64,000 nucleotides of DNA, taken from the NCBI RefSeq assembly GCF_036417845.1, contig NC_089994.1, forward strand, positions 12,604,001-12,668,000, given 5' to 3'. The stretch is from Apteryx mantelli (Eukaryota > Chordata > Aves > Apterygiformes > Apterygidae). Made by a program: the position numbers and the translations under genes. Positions 9,201 through 23,400 of this stretch are shown here, one piece after another (position 1 is the first letter of the stretch; the number at the start of each line of letters is the position of its first letter). The notes under the pieces are model-generated. The model was not told the origin of the DNA and did not search any database. It was given only the letters and a program-made list of their open reading frames with translations.

Positions 9201-12200
9201 GCCAAATACAACTGTAAAGAAGAGGTTCTCACCTTCACTCTACCTCTCCATTTTGAAATCAAACTTCTGCTAGACGGGGAGGGAATCTCCAAGGCTCCTT
9301 TGTAAACTCATTACAGCGATGATTACTGCCTCACAGAGGCAGCAAGGGCCCAGGAAAACAAACTGGTGTTTTTGGAGGAAGAGAAATGCTGAACTCTAAG
9401 GCTTGGGCACGTGAGCAAGCTGTGACTTAACAAGATACTGCATATGCCTGTTACTGCCTGTTAATTGTTCGTGCATCTCTTCTTTACATGGAGTGAAAGG
9501 TGCTGGCTTGAGCCTTTAAAATGAGCTTTAACTTGCATGTGACATGGTTGTAGGTGCATATGGAGGTAGTGCTGCTGCAGGGTAATTAATTCTTCTCATA
9601 GAGCTGGGTGCATTGCCACTGGAAAATTGTTCTCGGTATTTCATAGCCAAAAAATGGACAAACTAGCATGAGTTCAGAGAGAAGTAGCAGGAGTGATGGG
9701 GTATGGCTTGATTTCAGAGCACATCTGAATTAAAGCAGATACTGTATTCATGCAGGTTCAAAATCTAATTAAAACTGAGACACTTTAAAGCAAGTTAAAC
9801 ATTTACTTTCTGCAGACAGCCTAGCAGTTGAGCATAGTCGCCACAAATGTTTGGGCAGAGCCAACATTAACCTGAATGCTGGAATATTTGCCAGGTTCAT
9901 CAGGAAGGAGTAAAGGAGCTGAATGTGCCATGCTTGGCTGAAAATAAGCTTGGTGGAAGGAAGGCGTGTAGGTCTGCAAATATCTAAGTGGTAAAAGTAA
10001 GTATTAGCATTAATGGAATTGAAGACAAGCTGTGGGCTGAATTTAATGAAAAACTAAAGTTACATCTCAGTCTTGCCCATTTCAGATGCCTGTTACTAAG
10101 TTTGATTCTGGCTCAGTTACAGGCGGGTAAAACACAGACTGACAGAATTGCACAAAATCCCGCCAGGATACCTGAGTTTTGAACACAGCAATGTCATGTT
10201 GCATTTCTAGAGAGGCTGAACAAGTAAATTAATTTGGAGCCCCGAAAACATATGTAAATTTACAGCAGTGGTGTAAGCTATGTCAACAGTATTTGTTCAT
10301 GCCTCACTCAAGATCTGCAGAAACAACTTTTCATAACTCTGGTAAAAAGCTTTTATCTTCAGGAGGGATCCCCCGCTCCTGGCATCAGCTTTTGATCAGT
10401 GAAACTGGAGACACTCAATTAAGTGACAGAGTTTAAAATCAGCTCCCTACTTTTCACAGTCAGCAGCTTCCCCATGTCACACACACAGCTGAGTCTAAGA
10501 GATTTAGACAGTGAGGTGACATTTACACATGCAATAACACAGCTGGAAAAACTGGATATTTGAACTAAGCTGCAAGGAGCTCAGAGTTTTGACTGTATTC
10601 AATACAGGCTGCTCTGGTAGAGAGCTATGGTACCCAGCATCCCTTCCGCACCGGAGAGGAAGACATGCTTTCCGTGCACTTCCAAAGCCCTGTCATATTA
10701 TGTTCTGGATTTATTTACGCTGTGGGCCCCGGTATTGATTAATGCTGTTGGGAGATTTAACTAGCCACTCAATTATCCTGGCAGGCCAGGTCTGAGATGT
10801 TTTATTACCCCCCTCCCCGCACATACACAACCGGCTAACTGAGCAGGTTTTATGAATTATTGAAGGCAGTGTTTTGATGTACTCAGCAAGGTGCTCTGGC
10901 AAGGGGCTTCGTCGCTTCCCCTCGCGTTTTAATATCGGATGCACTTCAGCTCCTGGCAGAGGGCTGCGGGCACTGAAGGCCGTACTCAGCGTTCAAATCT
11001 GTTAGCGCTCGCATCAAGGACCATTACCCAACCTGCCTGTCAAACAGCTGATTATAGCGAAAGGAGGTTTGCCATAAATAAGAGAGTCTGCAAATCCTCC
11101 ACTCACAGCAGTGGATTTTCAGGCTAATTGGAAGCTAACTCTTGCCAAAACGAACGCCGCCTGTCGCTAAATCAGCAGGTATCATCGTGCACTTCCTTGC
11201 AAGAGGAGGTGTCCATCACAGATAGGAGCAGATCCATCCTCAACACCCTCAGCCTTGCTCCTTACCCGCGAGCACAGCTGGGTCCGTGCCACCCACGGGG
11301 CCCTTCAGGTCGCAGGTGTGTTGGGAGGGGATGCAGGCCTCGCTTCTGCTCCCACCCATGCTCCAGGCCCCCTCCAAAACCCGCTCAGCAGGGTCCTCTG
11401 TAACAGCTTTAATGTGCTTTAGCAAAGGCCTTTGCAGCTGTGACCTCTGTGTTAAAAATAACCGCTCACCTCGCGGAGGGAGGAGAAGTAGCATCGTGTC
11501 CCGTGTCTTCCATACCTGCAGTCATCTCTTTAGGAGGCCAGAAGAAGGCTGCTCAGCCTGCAGTCTGCGCTTCTCCCAGGGAGGGCAGCGGCAAGCGAGG
11601 GGTGAGATGGGGGCAGGACTCGTGCGGGGGAAACCCCTGGGTTTAAGGAGCATCTCCTTCTCCTGGAGAGAGCTGGAAGTCATGTCTAGGAAGAACTCCT
11701 CAGTCCAAGAAAGTTTTTCCAAACTAGTCCAGATGGACAGTGAAATCACATTTATCACCTCAGGCATCTTAAACTTTCTCACAGGCAGACTTAAGATGGA
11801 AAGCACCTATGAACACTAGAAAATATTAGACACCTGCAGTGATTTCCTAGAATGGCCTGTATCTGCCCCGCTACAAATCAGAGGCCTTGGTATTTTTCCT
11901 ACTTCTAAACCTGCCTGCAGGCAGGTAGCTTTTTTGTGCCCTTTCTCCACTGGCTCACGGGAAAGAGCAACAAAAGTGTGTGCGCTCATAGGAACAGTCG
12001 CCTCTTCCGCTCTGGCAGGAGCCTGGGAAGTGCTGAGACCTGCAAAAGGTTAAAACTGTGGTTCTCAGATGATTTGAGCAGCTGAGCAGTCTGGGGTTTG
12101 GTCCGCAGCACCGCTGCAAAGGGGCTGGACCTGCACCTGGGGACCGCTGGCTCTTTCCGCAGGGCCCAGCCTGCGCAGGATGGCTAACTGCTCCTAGCAA

Positions 12201-15200
12201 GCTTTCGGCTGGGTTTTAAAAGAGAAGAGGTGTCCGGAGGAGACTGCTGGTAAAACTTTCCTCTCGTTATGACTAACTTGTTTGGAGGTGTCTACGTTTT
12301 TACATACGCCAGTAGAATATACAATTTCGAGCCAGCGTTGTGCCACTCAGGGCCTTACTCGCACTAGGTAAAGACAGGCGAGAAATGATATTTCTGTACG
12401 TACAGATAGAGGTGTGCAAATAGCAGCTGTTTAGGCTGCGCCAGCAAGGAAGGTCACTGGAGATAGGACATGAAATGAAGTGGCAGTAAAGGCACCCTCT
12501 CTCCCTGACGTCTATCTGCAAGGTTAGGCAAGGATGGGAGCAGCCTGCCGGGGCAGGCTGAGCGCTGTCATCGCTGCAGCATTTTGGGAACAGCTTAGGC
12601 AAACATCTGCAGGAGCAACACGTGCAAGGTCAATCCGTGGCCTTCGACAAGGCTGCAATGTTCAGCTCTTGCCCCCTTTCCCTGACACATCTTCAGGGTA
12701 CGGATTTGGGGCAGAGGCTGGACTCTCTCTCCGTAAAGCCCGGAGCCGAGCAGTTGCTCCTAACTCCGGCCAGCGGACCTTCGAGATCATCGTCCCGTTC
12801 TGACTCCTACTGATACAAAGAGCGAGCGCCTGGGAAAAACCTGGCTCTGAAACCCGGCCCTTCCTCTGGACCTGTTATCAGCCAGCTTTCTCAACAGACA
12901 AGGACAGGCTGCTTCACAGAAATGTAAAATTAGGCACAGATGCCCAGTGATTCTGAACATTGCTGTTTGCAATAACAAATAGCTGGGATCAGTACACGCA
13001 TTGCAACACTCCAAAGCAATGATCCCTTGTCCTGGCACATTTCTAGGAAGTCAGAGAGGGAGAAATTCTCCAGCACAGAAGCCTATAGCAACAAGTAACA
13101 GGGAAGAAAAGTTTTCAGGGGAGCATCAGAAAAGTTTCCTTAGTGTTTGGTGTTTTCAAATGCACTTCATGAAGAAGGAAAAAAAAAAAATCACTGGTCT
13201 GCTAAGATGTCAGACCTGCCCATATTTGTACTCCAGCACTTACTGCACTACAGCAAAAGGGAAGAATTAAGGTGAGGGAGACAGTGAAATAAAGCAGTTG
13301 CTTTTAACCTGAATTTTGAATTTCTTTCCGTCTTTTTGCACATCTCTGTGAGCTCTCTACTCAATGAATTCATACAGCAATTGCCCAGAAACACAGTTTG
13401 GCTGAGGCACTTGATTGGGTTTGAAGATATCTGGCCACAGACTTCCCTCCTGACAAACCAGAGCCACATTTCTGAACAGTATTTAGTTTAGTATTTAATT
13501 CCCCTAAGTTCCTGTTTGTTCCTCTTTTCCTTTCTCTCATCTGTGTGAATGGCAAGGTCTTTAAAGACCTAATTTCTGTACTACTTTGATTTTGACAGTG
13601 ACTGTAATGCAATAATGGTAATGGTTATATCCAATTGAAGATCAGAAATGTATGTGTCTCAGCAAAGCAGCCCTGATGTCATTTGCCCTTTGTCAAATGC
13701 AACAAGCTGCAATCACTAACAAAGACAAGACAATAAATATCTGAAGGAAAGTAACAGAAAAAAATGCTAACCACAGTTTAGAAATTCTCTGTCTGTGGCG
13801 AATGCTCCCCAGGGCTAGGTACAAGCTGTTTGAGTTCTTCAGCTAATAAAGCCATAATTAACCCTGATGTTTCCCAGCAGAGGACTACATTTTTATTGAC
13901 ACTGCAAAATGTTATAGGATGCCATCATGATGTATATCCAGGCATTTGGAAGACACCCATCCCAGCAGTGCTGGGCAAGATCGTTCAGAGCTATAGAGGT
14001 TTTCCATGACTCATTAGATTTTAGTCAAATGTTCCATGACTCATGCATTAACCCAACAAAACAAAAGAGAAAAAAAAAACTATTGGGTTGTTGGTTGACA
14101 AGAGCTTGTTTAAAATTAATATGGTGTATTAAGCAGGACAGCAACATCTCCTTTTTGATAACGGAGAAACTCGTAAGAAAGAGTTTATCCATTCACTTAT
14201 TAACAAGGTACCTCAGCTGAGATTATGTAATTAGGACAGGACACTTTTTGCAGCTTTTAGGCTTGAGTAGCAGTATTAATATAATCCAATTGCAGAAAAC
14301 ATAACCAGTTGCAACAAACTATTAATACTAGTTTATATTTAAATGCAGTTCCCTTTCATGCCAGTGCAAATAAACAAAATTAATTAGGCAAATAAATATA
14401 CACCAGAATATAGCCTTAAATGAACTATATGATAAAATACTGTAACTGGGTTAACTGGCCCCCTTCTGCCAAAATATTATACATTTGCTTAACTCCATAC
14501 CAGGAGTAGTCTGCTCTGGAGCTGACCCCATGGACCCCATCGCAGGGGAGTCTGAATGAACTCAGGACTTCGGAAATGTGGATTCAAGTAGCTTTGCAAT
14601 GAATTTCCTAGGAATCTCTGGGCAAGTAGTTTGTCTACCTGTGCAAGTATAACGGTATGACCATGTTGGTAAATTAGACTGTAGACAAACGTCTCTAACC
14701 CCTCTACACTTCTGTTCTCTCTGTAAAAAGGGGTGGGTGGAATTGCAGAGCAGAGAAGATGAAATACATTGAATATTGTGGGATTTTGTGGTAGATTGCA
14801 GTAACGGAGGCCATAGAGGGCCTGGGATAATACATGTTGAACAAGTATAAACTCCAGAGGAGCACAAAAGGTTTGGCTGTGGACAGCTTGTCTACTGGAG
14901 GACTTCACAAGGGGAAGCGCCCCATTATTTTTAATGTGGTGCTCGGTCTCAATCTGACCTTTAACATTTCTGGGATCCTAATGACCTATTTGAATCCTCT
15001 TGTATAGGCATAATAATGCAGACCTAAGTCCAGGGAGCAGTGCAATACATTTCCCATTTAAAACATTGCAGTCATTTTGGTTTAAATAATAACACATCCT
15101 GTATTATTCCAACAATACTGATTATAAGTTAATAGAGATTTTCTTCTTCAGAAGCTACATATGATGGATAATGGGGAAAAACAGGCAAAAGAATACAGTT

Positions 15201-18200
15201 TAAATGACATTTGAGGAAGAGAGGAACACTGGAAATATTTGTTTTAAGAAAGTTGCTTTATTTTTTTTGATGATGGCTTTATCCTGTAGTTTATAAAATT
15301 AGGGTTTGTTTGGCATAACTTCCTTCAGATCTCAAGGTTTATATTAAGGAACAAATTTTTATATCAGCAGTCTTAATCTCTTAAACTAATATAGATAGCA
15401 TCTTTCACAAAATAAACTATAAGCATTTCATATTCCTCAGGTCATATGTTTTAAGACTAGACTCAACCATTCTGAGGATCTGGTTAAGGCTAGCCAACAG
15501 GCTGAGGAAGAGATCTGACTTGAAAGATGTGTAACCACTGTGGCATCAGGTTAAGGTGTCACAGGACACCAAATTAAGGCCATGATGAAAAATCTGCTGA
15601 TGCCTTTATGGTTGCAGACTGTTACATAAGGCACTGACACAGAACCAGCCATTAGACGTGAGTAGGAGGAACAGCCGTAGCAAGACGCACGCTCATTTTC
15701 TCCCGTGCATACATATCTCATTCTCATCATTGCATATGAATGAGAGTCGGTAGGATTAGGCCTTTGTAAATGTGATGTTTAGCTTTTCTTACAGTGAACT
15801 TCAGAAGAAGAGTCCCTCTATGTCGAAATAGGACACCCAGCCCCACATATCTCCTAACAGCATTTAGGCAAACCCAGAAACAAAAAATACACTCGATACA
15901 ATCAAAGCACAAACAACATGCATCACTGAAAGTCAGCACCGTCACTGAGGAGGAGGGTTGCAACCCGCAGACCCACCAGTGCCAAACCGACCTGCCTAAT
16001 TTGATCGGAGCTGTGGTTGGATTCAGTTAGCAAGGCCATATGCAAATAGGCCCCGGAGCAAATTATACCGTTTTACCAATGTAAGCGCGCTCTTATCTGA
16101 ATCACAGAGGATCTGCTGTTACATAATGAATCGAGTGTCCTCCCTATAATCATTCAGCCGGCTCCCCATGATGCAGGAGAGGCGCGCGCCGCCTGCATCA
16201 CGCAGGAAACGTCCAGGCTCTCCCCTGCCGTCAGCACGGCATCAGCCACGTACAGGCATCGCTATGCGCCGCAGAAGCGGGGAATTATTTAGCGTCCCCG
16301 CTGATACATGCTAAATAGCGCATCGCATTCTGGACTTAGGCTGGCCATTCGTTGCTTTTCTTTAGCAAAGCTCTTGCCGGCCCTTTAGCTTTTAACATCA
16401 GACTTACCAGTGTCAGGCTATTTCAGCTTGAATGCCTCCTCACTGGAGCTCCAGAGGCTGCAAGGGTGGGCGAAGAACCACTGGGCGGCTAGACTACCAG
16501 GTAGCTGAAATACTGGCCTGATTACCCCCGGCAGGGGAGGAGAGGTGAAAATTTCAGGAGAACATGAGTAATGAAGATGTTCTAAGTTCACAGTGGGCAA
16601 TGATTATAGCCAGCATTAAGCTTATTTTGTAGCTGCACAAAGTCAGTGACTGACTTATATTGCTGATTTACATAACGTCTGCTTTTATTTGCTGTTATCC
16701 AAGAAACCAAGGCCTCTTTGATGTTTATGCGCTAACTCCATTAAAGTGCAATACCTCTTATCATGCAGCTCATTGTAATGGGTTTGCTGTGCGCACGTGT
16801 TTTCCAGGAAGTTTCTAACTGTACTGGCTGTGCTGATTGCAAGAGCGGTTATCAGTCAACGGTTTTTAAAGAGACATTAATATATGCAACCTGTCTAGTG
16901 GGTGTGTTTTAAGCCTAAGTTTCATGTATTTATGTTAGAAAAAGGAAAGATATCTGGCAAAGTTTTCTCCCTGCAGCCTTGTTGTCTTTGACCTTCACCC
17001 AGGGCCAGTGCTAAAGATCTAAAGATAATGTGGGATTTAGTACTCTGCTACTTCACTCCTCAAATGTCCCAGGCAGGGAACATTAGGGTCAGGCACAGTT
17101 AAGAGTGAATGCAGATAAACTGAATTTCAACATTTCTTATGTGGACAACGTAGAGTTTACCCACTTTTTACTGTGTGCCTGGGATACCTACTTTTTAATA
17201 CATACTTTTATTACATCTCTGATAGGCACGACTATCAAGTGTCAGCCTGTGAGCCTAGAAGCAAAACAGAGCTGAGCACTTAGCAAAGCAGGCTACTGGG
17301 AGATTCCTCAGCTCTTACGCGATCTCAGAAGTGGCCTGAGAAGGAGGGAGCTTCAAGAGCCTTTTTGGAATTGATCCTTTTTGGAAACGGAGAGCAGCTG
17401 GAGCAGGCTTAAACAGTGCTTCTTGTCTCTGTTGCATGCAATGAGTATGATCAAAAAGCCGGAAAAAACCTCGTCTCTGACACTAGTTTTTACTGAAACT
17501 CTTGAGATTTTAAGTTTTCAGTTGTCCCAGATAGAGGTCATTAAACTTGATGTTATAATATAGAAATTAGAGGAGTACTTCATGTTGTGTAAAACAAAAC
17601 ACTGGAGATATCTTTCAAAGTACAGTATAAAGAGAAAATAATTACAGAGCGTATTTCAGCCTGAAGAGTCATTCTTTTAAGTTTCAGGGTTAATAAGCTC
17701 CCGATAAGAAGTTTCTGAGCCAAAAAGCACATGGCGGGACTAGTGGAAGATCCAGAATTAACTTGAGAAGGCAATCAGCTTTTGTCAAGCAAAGGAAGTT
17801 GTCCAGTCCAGACTGATGCTAGGAAAGGCTGGCAGGCTTGTAATGCTCCAGACGTAATAGAGGATCCACAGTACTATAGAGGAAGAGCCCAAAGTCCACA
17901 AAGGGGAAAAAAACAAAAAACAAAGACACGAGAACAGCACATGCAGTTCCCCAAGCCTGGGCTATTGACACGCGCCATCTGGTCAGAGATCAAGCCTTAC
18001 CGCAGATTACATCATTTTTGCAAGAATTTGAAAAAAAAAAAAAAAACAGTTGCATAGCCTACCAAAAAATGGAAAGGTTCCCAACTTAGTTTACAGCCAA
18101 AGTGTCATCAGCACGTGACACAGAAGTGACCCAGGTAGAGTACAGACTAGTCCCCGGGACAGAAACACCCACTATCGATTCCTCTGTTACGGAGTCCTGC

Positions 18201-19550
18201 TCTTGAAGCAACAACACCATTAAGCTGCATGGAGGCAAGGAGAGTCCGCAAGACAAAGCCGCATGGACTTCCTCAGGATGTCTCAAACTGCAGAGATCCA
18301 ACTCCTGGGTACTTTATGCGGCATTTATTTTAGCATAACAAGACAAAGAAAATCTCTGTCATTGCCTTGACTCTTGTTCACCTTGTCCTTCTGCATTAAA
18401 GCAGAGTTTACCCCATGTAATATTGCCATACCGCTGTAGCCGGGGCACGGGATGGCCAGACTTCCAGGTTCCCTGTGGCTGGTAGGTTGGCATGTGAAAC
18501 CCCGTAGGGCTGGATTACACCTTCCCTTTCGTTATTGCCCTAGTTTTCAACAGGCCCAGTGACGGCAGCACAGCTCCTTTTCTGAGGAAGTTCAAACTAT
18601 ATCATTTCACCCTTCCATACCTGGGTTTGCCATGTGCTGAAGCACAGCAGCCTCCCAGATACTAAGCAGCAGAGATGTGAAGCTTATGAATTAATCGTTA
18701 GCCAGCTTCTGTCCCAGGCACTAGGGCGGAAATCGGAGACAGAGCTCCAGGATTCATGGTGAAAACGCAGTTCTGCAGGAAACGGCACACAAAGACCAGA
18801 TGCTTCATTTGACACACAGAAACCCTGATGACTTTTTTTTTTTTTTTTTAAGGCCTTATTTCAGTCATGCTCATCAGTCATTCCCCCAAATTAAAACCCA
18901 GCTGCTAATTGCAGGTGTTTCATCTTGGTGAGGGTGTGAAGCTAGAGCCAGTATGATGGAAATCCTGCACTTGGCACCGGTAGCTTTTGCTTAAGCTTGT
19001 CACTTATTGTCTGAATGGAAAGAGTAACAAGTGAACACAAATATTTGAACTTCTCTTTGTTCCTGGCAGGGCTCTTGCCGCGGACACGTGAGCAGATAGC
19101 GCTCGTTTTTGCTAGGACGGGAGAAGCAATAGAGACGCAGCCTGGCACGAGCCAAAAGCAGCACAGAGCAGAGGCAGATGTTATTTCCAGTGCTGTGCCT
19201 ACGTGTGCAGGGCTGGAGCACCAGCGCGGCTAGTTTTATCACACCAGGGCTAGTTGCTTCCTGGAGTCTTATCAGGGTTTAGATTGAGGATGGTTGTTTA
19301 CCGTGAAGGGCAGCACAGGGCAGAAATGCCAGTGGGCAAATACTCTGCTTGTGGGTGCACGGGCAGAACTGAACCAACTAGCAAAACGTCCCAGATCTGA
19401 GCAAAAAATCCAGGCGGTCCAAACCTGGGTCGACCTCCAAACCGCTGCAGCCTGGTGGGGGCTGGCAAGTCACATCCCTTGGAAAGGGACAAAGCATTAG
19501 CCAAGACACGCAGCAGCCTTCAAAATACTGGCGTTTTCCCATCGTTATTT
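6231..19550. other. Intergenic region between ULK1 and MMP17, part 1; no gene found
   Basis: Mostly ordinary, AT-rich non-coding DNA. All open frames here are short and match no family I recognise; no splice-connected coding series was found. A 12-bp duplication (AAAGCTTACTTT) sits at about 6225-6254. Low-complexity runs occur at about 7400-7420, 13178-13190, 18030-18044 and 18834-18850. Stretches at about 10730-11130, 15990-16330 and 16620-16860 look like candidate regulatory DNA because of clustered transcription-factor-like motifs, but this is inference only. Confidence 0.6.
15990..16330. promoter_or_regulatory. Candidate distal regulatory stretch
   Basis: This non-coding stretch contains an octamer-like ATGCAAAT (in CATATGCAAATAGG near 16040), a GATA-type CTTATCTGA near 16092, and homeodomain-like TAAT motifs, followed by a CpG cluster at about 16180-16290. 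The mixture resembles an enhancer next to a small island. No conservation data are available, so confidence is low. Confidence 0.25.
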
Positions 19551-19559
19551 CAGTTTTCC

Positions 19560-20230
19560 CATCTTTCTTCCAGAGCGAGGGCAGGAAGAGCACTGCAGCG
19601 CGCTGCCCCAGCCCCGCGGGCGGCAGCCCGGGCTGCAGCTCCCCAGCCTTTGGGCGGCCGGCCGGTCCCCACGGCCTCCCCGTGGGTGGTGCGGCTGCAG
19701 AAACGACCCGCGCCGACGGCTGCACCAGCCCTGCACCCCACGGCTCGTCTCCCGCAGCATTCGAGGTGCGTCTCCGGGGCCCAGTACAGAGCACTGGAGC
19801 TACGCGTAGGGCTAGTTTGTCGTTACAAGTAGTTATGGTGCGGTCACCTTGCGTTTGGCTCTGCAGAAACCCATGCAAGATGTTCCCCCGTCCCCAAAAC
19901 ACAGCGGTGGGAGATAAGGCCTTTATCACCTGCCAACCAAGAGGCCATAAGGAGACGTGGTTTCACTGATAGCCCTACCGCAATTTAAGCAGTCTGCGGA
20001 AAATCAGACAGGGCCTGCCGGCCCATCGGTCTGCTCGCCTGGCTCCCGTCCCGCGGAGGGAAGCCCGAGAGCGCCGAGCGAAGGATGCAGAAGGCGGCCC
20101 GCGAGTTAACTGCCCTCTGCAGAGGTTAATGACTTGCACTCGCGCACGAGCCGAGGCCTCGGCCAAGGAGCGACAAGGGACAGCATTGTGTCCCCGGCGG
20201 TTGCTATGCCGGCTCTCGCGCGTGCTGCTG
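19560..20230. promoter_or_regulatory. Intergenic CpG-rich island
   Basis: CpG-dense DNA about 15 kb upstream of ULK1 and 9 kb downstream of the MMP17 stop. Open frames through it are long because of high GC and match no family I know. It could be an enhancer or the promoter of a non-coding RNA. Limits were set by eye. Confidence 0.5.
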
Positions 20231-20239
20231 GATTTAGCC

Positions 20240-20460
20240 AGCAAATCAGAAGGGGCTGCTGTTCTCCAATTTAGAATACAAGTCTTTAATTACAAAGCTT
20301 GCAGCTGATATAAAGGGCAAGATTGGAGTCAATTTTTAATGCTTTTCCAGCTGCTCACCACACACTAATTCAGCATTTTTTGCTTACCACTTAATTTAGA
20401 TTTTTGTCTGGGCATTAAAAAAAAAAAAAGAGAGAGAAAGAGGAAAAAACCTCCTCGGCA
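20240..20460. promoter_or_regulatory. Candidate conserved non-coding element beside island
   Basis: An AT-rich stretch directly right of the island carries CTTTAATTAC, two CAGCTG-type E-boxes (one within GCAGCTGAT), ACACTAATTCAG and CACTTAATTTAG motifs. The density of TAAT and E-box sites is typical of developmental enhancers. This is pattern-based inference only. Confidence 0.25.
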
Positions 20461-20475
20461 CTCATGACTGCAAAT

Positions 20476-20489
20476 GGGGGGGGGGGGGG
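20476..20489. repeat. Poly-G run (14 G)
   Basis: Fourteen uninterrupted G on the plus strand, preceded by an A-rich tract at about 20418-20452. It is a simple repeat with no gene context. Confidence 0.9.
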
Positions 20490-23400
20490 AAGGAGGAGAT
20501 GGAGTCCAGTAGCAAATACAAGAACTCATACTTTAGAAACCCAACTGGGAGGAGTTCAATTGCCTGCGATGAGGACTTCAGTCCTCAGAGGGCAGGACAT
20601 CATCTTGGCCGCTCTGCGCAGAAAGAGGGGTTCAAACAGCTGCACAGACTGGTGCCCTGCTGCAGCTGAGCTTCTGCAGAGCTGGGATCAGCAACCCAGA
20701 ACACCCATCCCTGAGAGTCTGATGGAGATTCACCGATGTACGCTTGAATTATTTCCGAGCATCTGCTGGAGCTCTTCGCATCCATCTATGCTAGCATGCT
20801 CCAGTAGCCGGGTTCAAGTGAGGCCAGAGTCCTGGCGCCTGACGGAGCGCGATACTTGCACTTTCTCTCTGCAATGCGGTCACACCCCCAGCAGCTCAAA
20901 TGCAAACACCTGCATAGTCCAGCCTAGTCCAAACAAACCGGAGATAGCGCGTGTGTAAACACAGGCGCGTTACAAGGACAGGCAGACAACCACCCAGCTA
21001 TGCCTTCTGGTGGAATTTGTTCGCAAGTATTTGTTTGCTCACCCTTAGTGACACGGAGAAGTAAGCAGGGAGCAGATGTGAATTAAAACACAAAATCCTG
21101 ACGTGCTCACAAGGCTTGGGATGGAACTGGGGAGTTGGTGCACTCCCAGGAGCATCTCTTATGCTTTGGGAATGTGGCAGAGAGGGAAACAGGAGCCTGT
21201 AAAATGGCCCCTTCAGATATTTGTCAAGCCCATTTTCTCTTGGCAGCCTCCTGTTGGGACCCAAGGAATTACAGGAAATACTAAAGGATCAACATCTCTT
21301 GGCAAGCACTTGCAAAGTCAGCCTGTTATCAGTGTCACTCTCCAGATGCTTATGGAAAGAGAGAAGTTATCCTTGAATGGCTTTTCCTAGGACTGTAAGC
21401 ATGCCAGCTACCACAGCCAGGATCGCATCATGCTGCCCGCACCAAGGGGACTGGTAGAATAAGGCAAAGACAGAGCCCTGCGCTTGCAGCAGTGCAGGAG
21501 GCGAGGAAGCCTGGCCTGGCTCCCGGCAGGGTGGACAGCACTGTATAACCAGATCACCCTTGGCAATGTATGGAAAAGTACATTTCGCTTCGCTCGTGAG
21601 AAATGGCTTGTGCCAGCGAGCGACAGCCGAGCAGAGCGCTGGGGCCGTTCCCCTTTGCAGCAACGAAGGGAGCGACAAGTTTCGATGCACTCGCAGCAGG
21701 GCGGCTGAGATAAACCGTACTTCATAGCTGCAGTGACGGAGAGGGCAGAAGAAAGTTCTTCCATTACGTCACTGCTACCTTGCTTGACCTAAGGGTTGAG
21801 AATAACATTCAGGCTTCACCGCCTCGTGCTGCCAGAATGAAGCTATTTAGAGGCAGACTTCCCAGGGCAGCGGCGAGCTTGCTCCCCTGGCAAGCACACA
21901 GGGAGAAGGAGTGCTTCGAGATGTGCAGCCCAGCTGCCATCAGCACCCCTGAAGGAGGCAGAGGCCAAGGGGGAGATGACTTCACTCCTATAAACACAAG
22001 GAGAGTGTTTGGCATGTGTTTTGCCGACTAGGATTAGCATGGGCCTTCCAAAACTCTACTTGCCCGAGCACAGCTTTTGCTTAGGGGCTTTCTGATCTCA
22101 CTTGTTTATCCTGGGTGTACATCTCCAGGAAAGCCTTCCAGAGTCAACAGGGATGAAGGAAGTGCATTCTTGGCAAGCTGCTGTCAGCCCCCTCGTTCAA
22201 GTCAAGGCTCAGCAGCCTACATGAGGCACTGGTGTTTCTTATGAGAGTAGGACAGGATCTACATCCAGCTTCCCCTTTCAAGCAATCCTGGGCCCCAGAC
22301 ACAGGCTTCGCTACCTATATAGCGGCCTTCAGCCGTTTCAAGAGCACACACTGCAAGACAGAGCCCCTCTGCAGGCTTGGGCAAGGAGTGGGGTGAGTTA
22401 ACAGTGGAAGCCGCAGGGTGATGGTGAAGCTGGGTCCACAACTCTATGTGAAGTCTCGTTCATTGGACATATTGAGTTCCTGCCTGCTGCAAGCCCAGAG
22501 CTGGGCCTCTCACTTGCATAGCTGGAGAGCAGCACCATAGCCTCTGCAGCCCCACCAGGCTGCAAGGTGCCCTCACAGGGCAAGGACATCTCAGAGTCCC
22601 CCATTGCAGGGCCCCTGCCCTGGAAGAGAGGCTGTGTGAAGATCAGGCATGGGAGTGCTGTGCAACCTCTTGCTGAGCACTAAAACCACTCTCTCCCTGG
22701 GAGGTCAAACATCTGCACCCCTCTAGGGCACAGGGCTGGAAAGAGCAGGAATTCACCCCCATGCACGGCTACCTCCAGAGAAAGAGCCAGCTGAGCATCC
22801 AGAATTACTGCCAGATTGCTCTGGTCTTCTTCATGGTTTCTTTAGGCATATTTTCATTGCAGCTGGAAACTGTGCTGCTGCCAAGCAGACACATCTGGAC
22901 AGAAACTTTAAAGCAGCACCACAGACATCTGCCAGACTCCATGTCATGCAAATCACCCTTCTGTAACTGTTCCCCGATCACTCCAGTCCTGCTGTCACCC
23001 AACCTCAAATCCCCAGGTCAGACTATCGGAGGTTTACTAAATGTGATGTGGGGTTTTCAATCCTCATGACCCAGGGCTCAGGTCATGATACCCTATAATA
23101 GGTGGTGGTCACTGGCACTGCCAACAGGGAGGAAGAAGCAGAGGTGCAAAGATCTCTTCAACCACCAGTGCCTGCAGAACTCCAGGATCTTCTTTCCAAA
23201 GAGAGGATCGACTCCAGTCTGACCTGTGCATTTGTGATGAGGAGTAGAACTTCATGGCAGCAGATGAGGAGAAAGGGCAGATGAACACAGCAGAGGGAAG
23301 GTTAAAGTAGGTAACTGCTGTAAATCATGAAGCCTTTCACTTCTGTGTGCTTAAAAAAAATAGAGTGGTTAGGAGCCTGGGGTTGAGCGCACCGATGACA

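Noticed and set aside
14489..14908. 139-codon minus-strand frame
   Set aside because: No known family, no supporting splice sites, and it lies in AT-rich intergenic DNA where such a frame can occur by chance.
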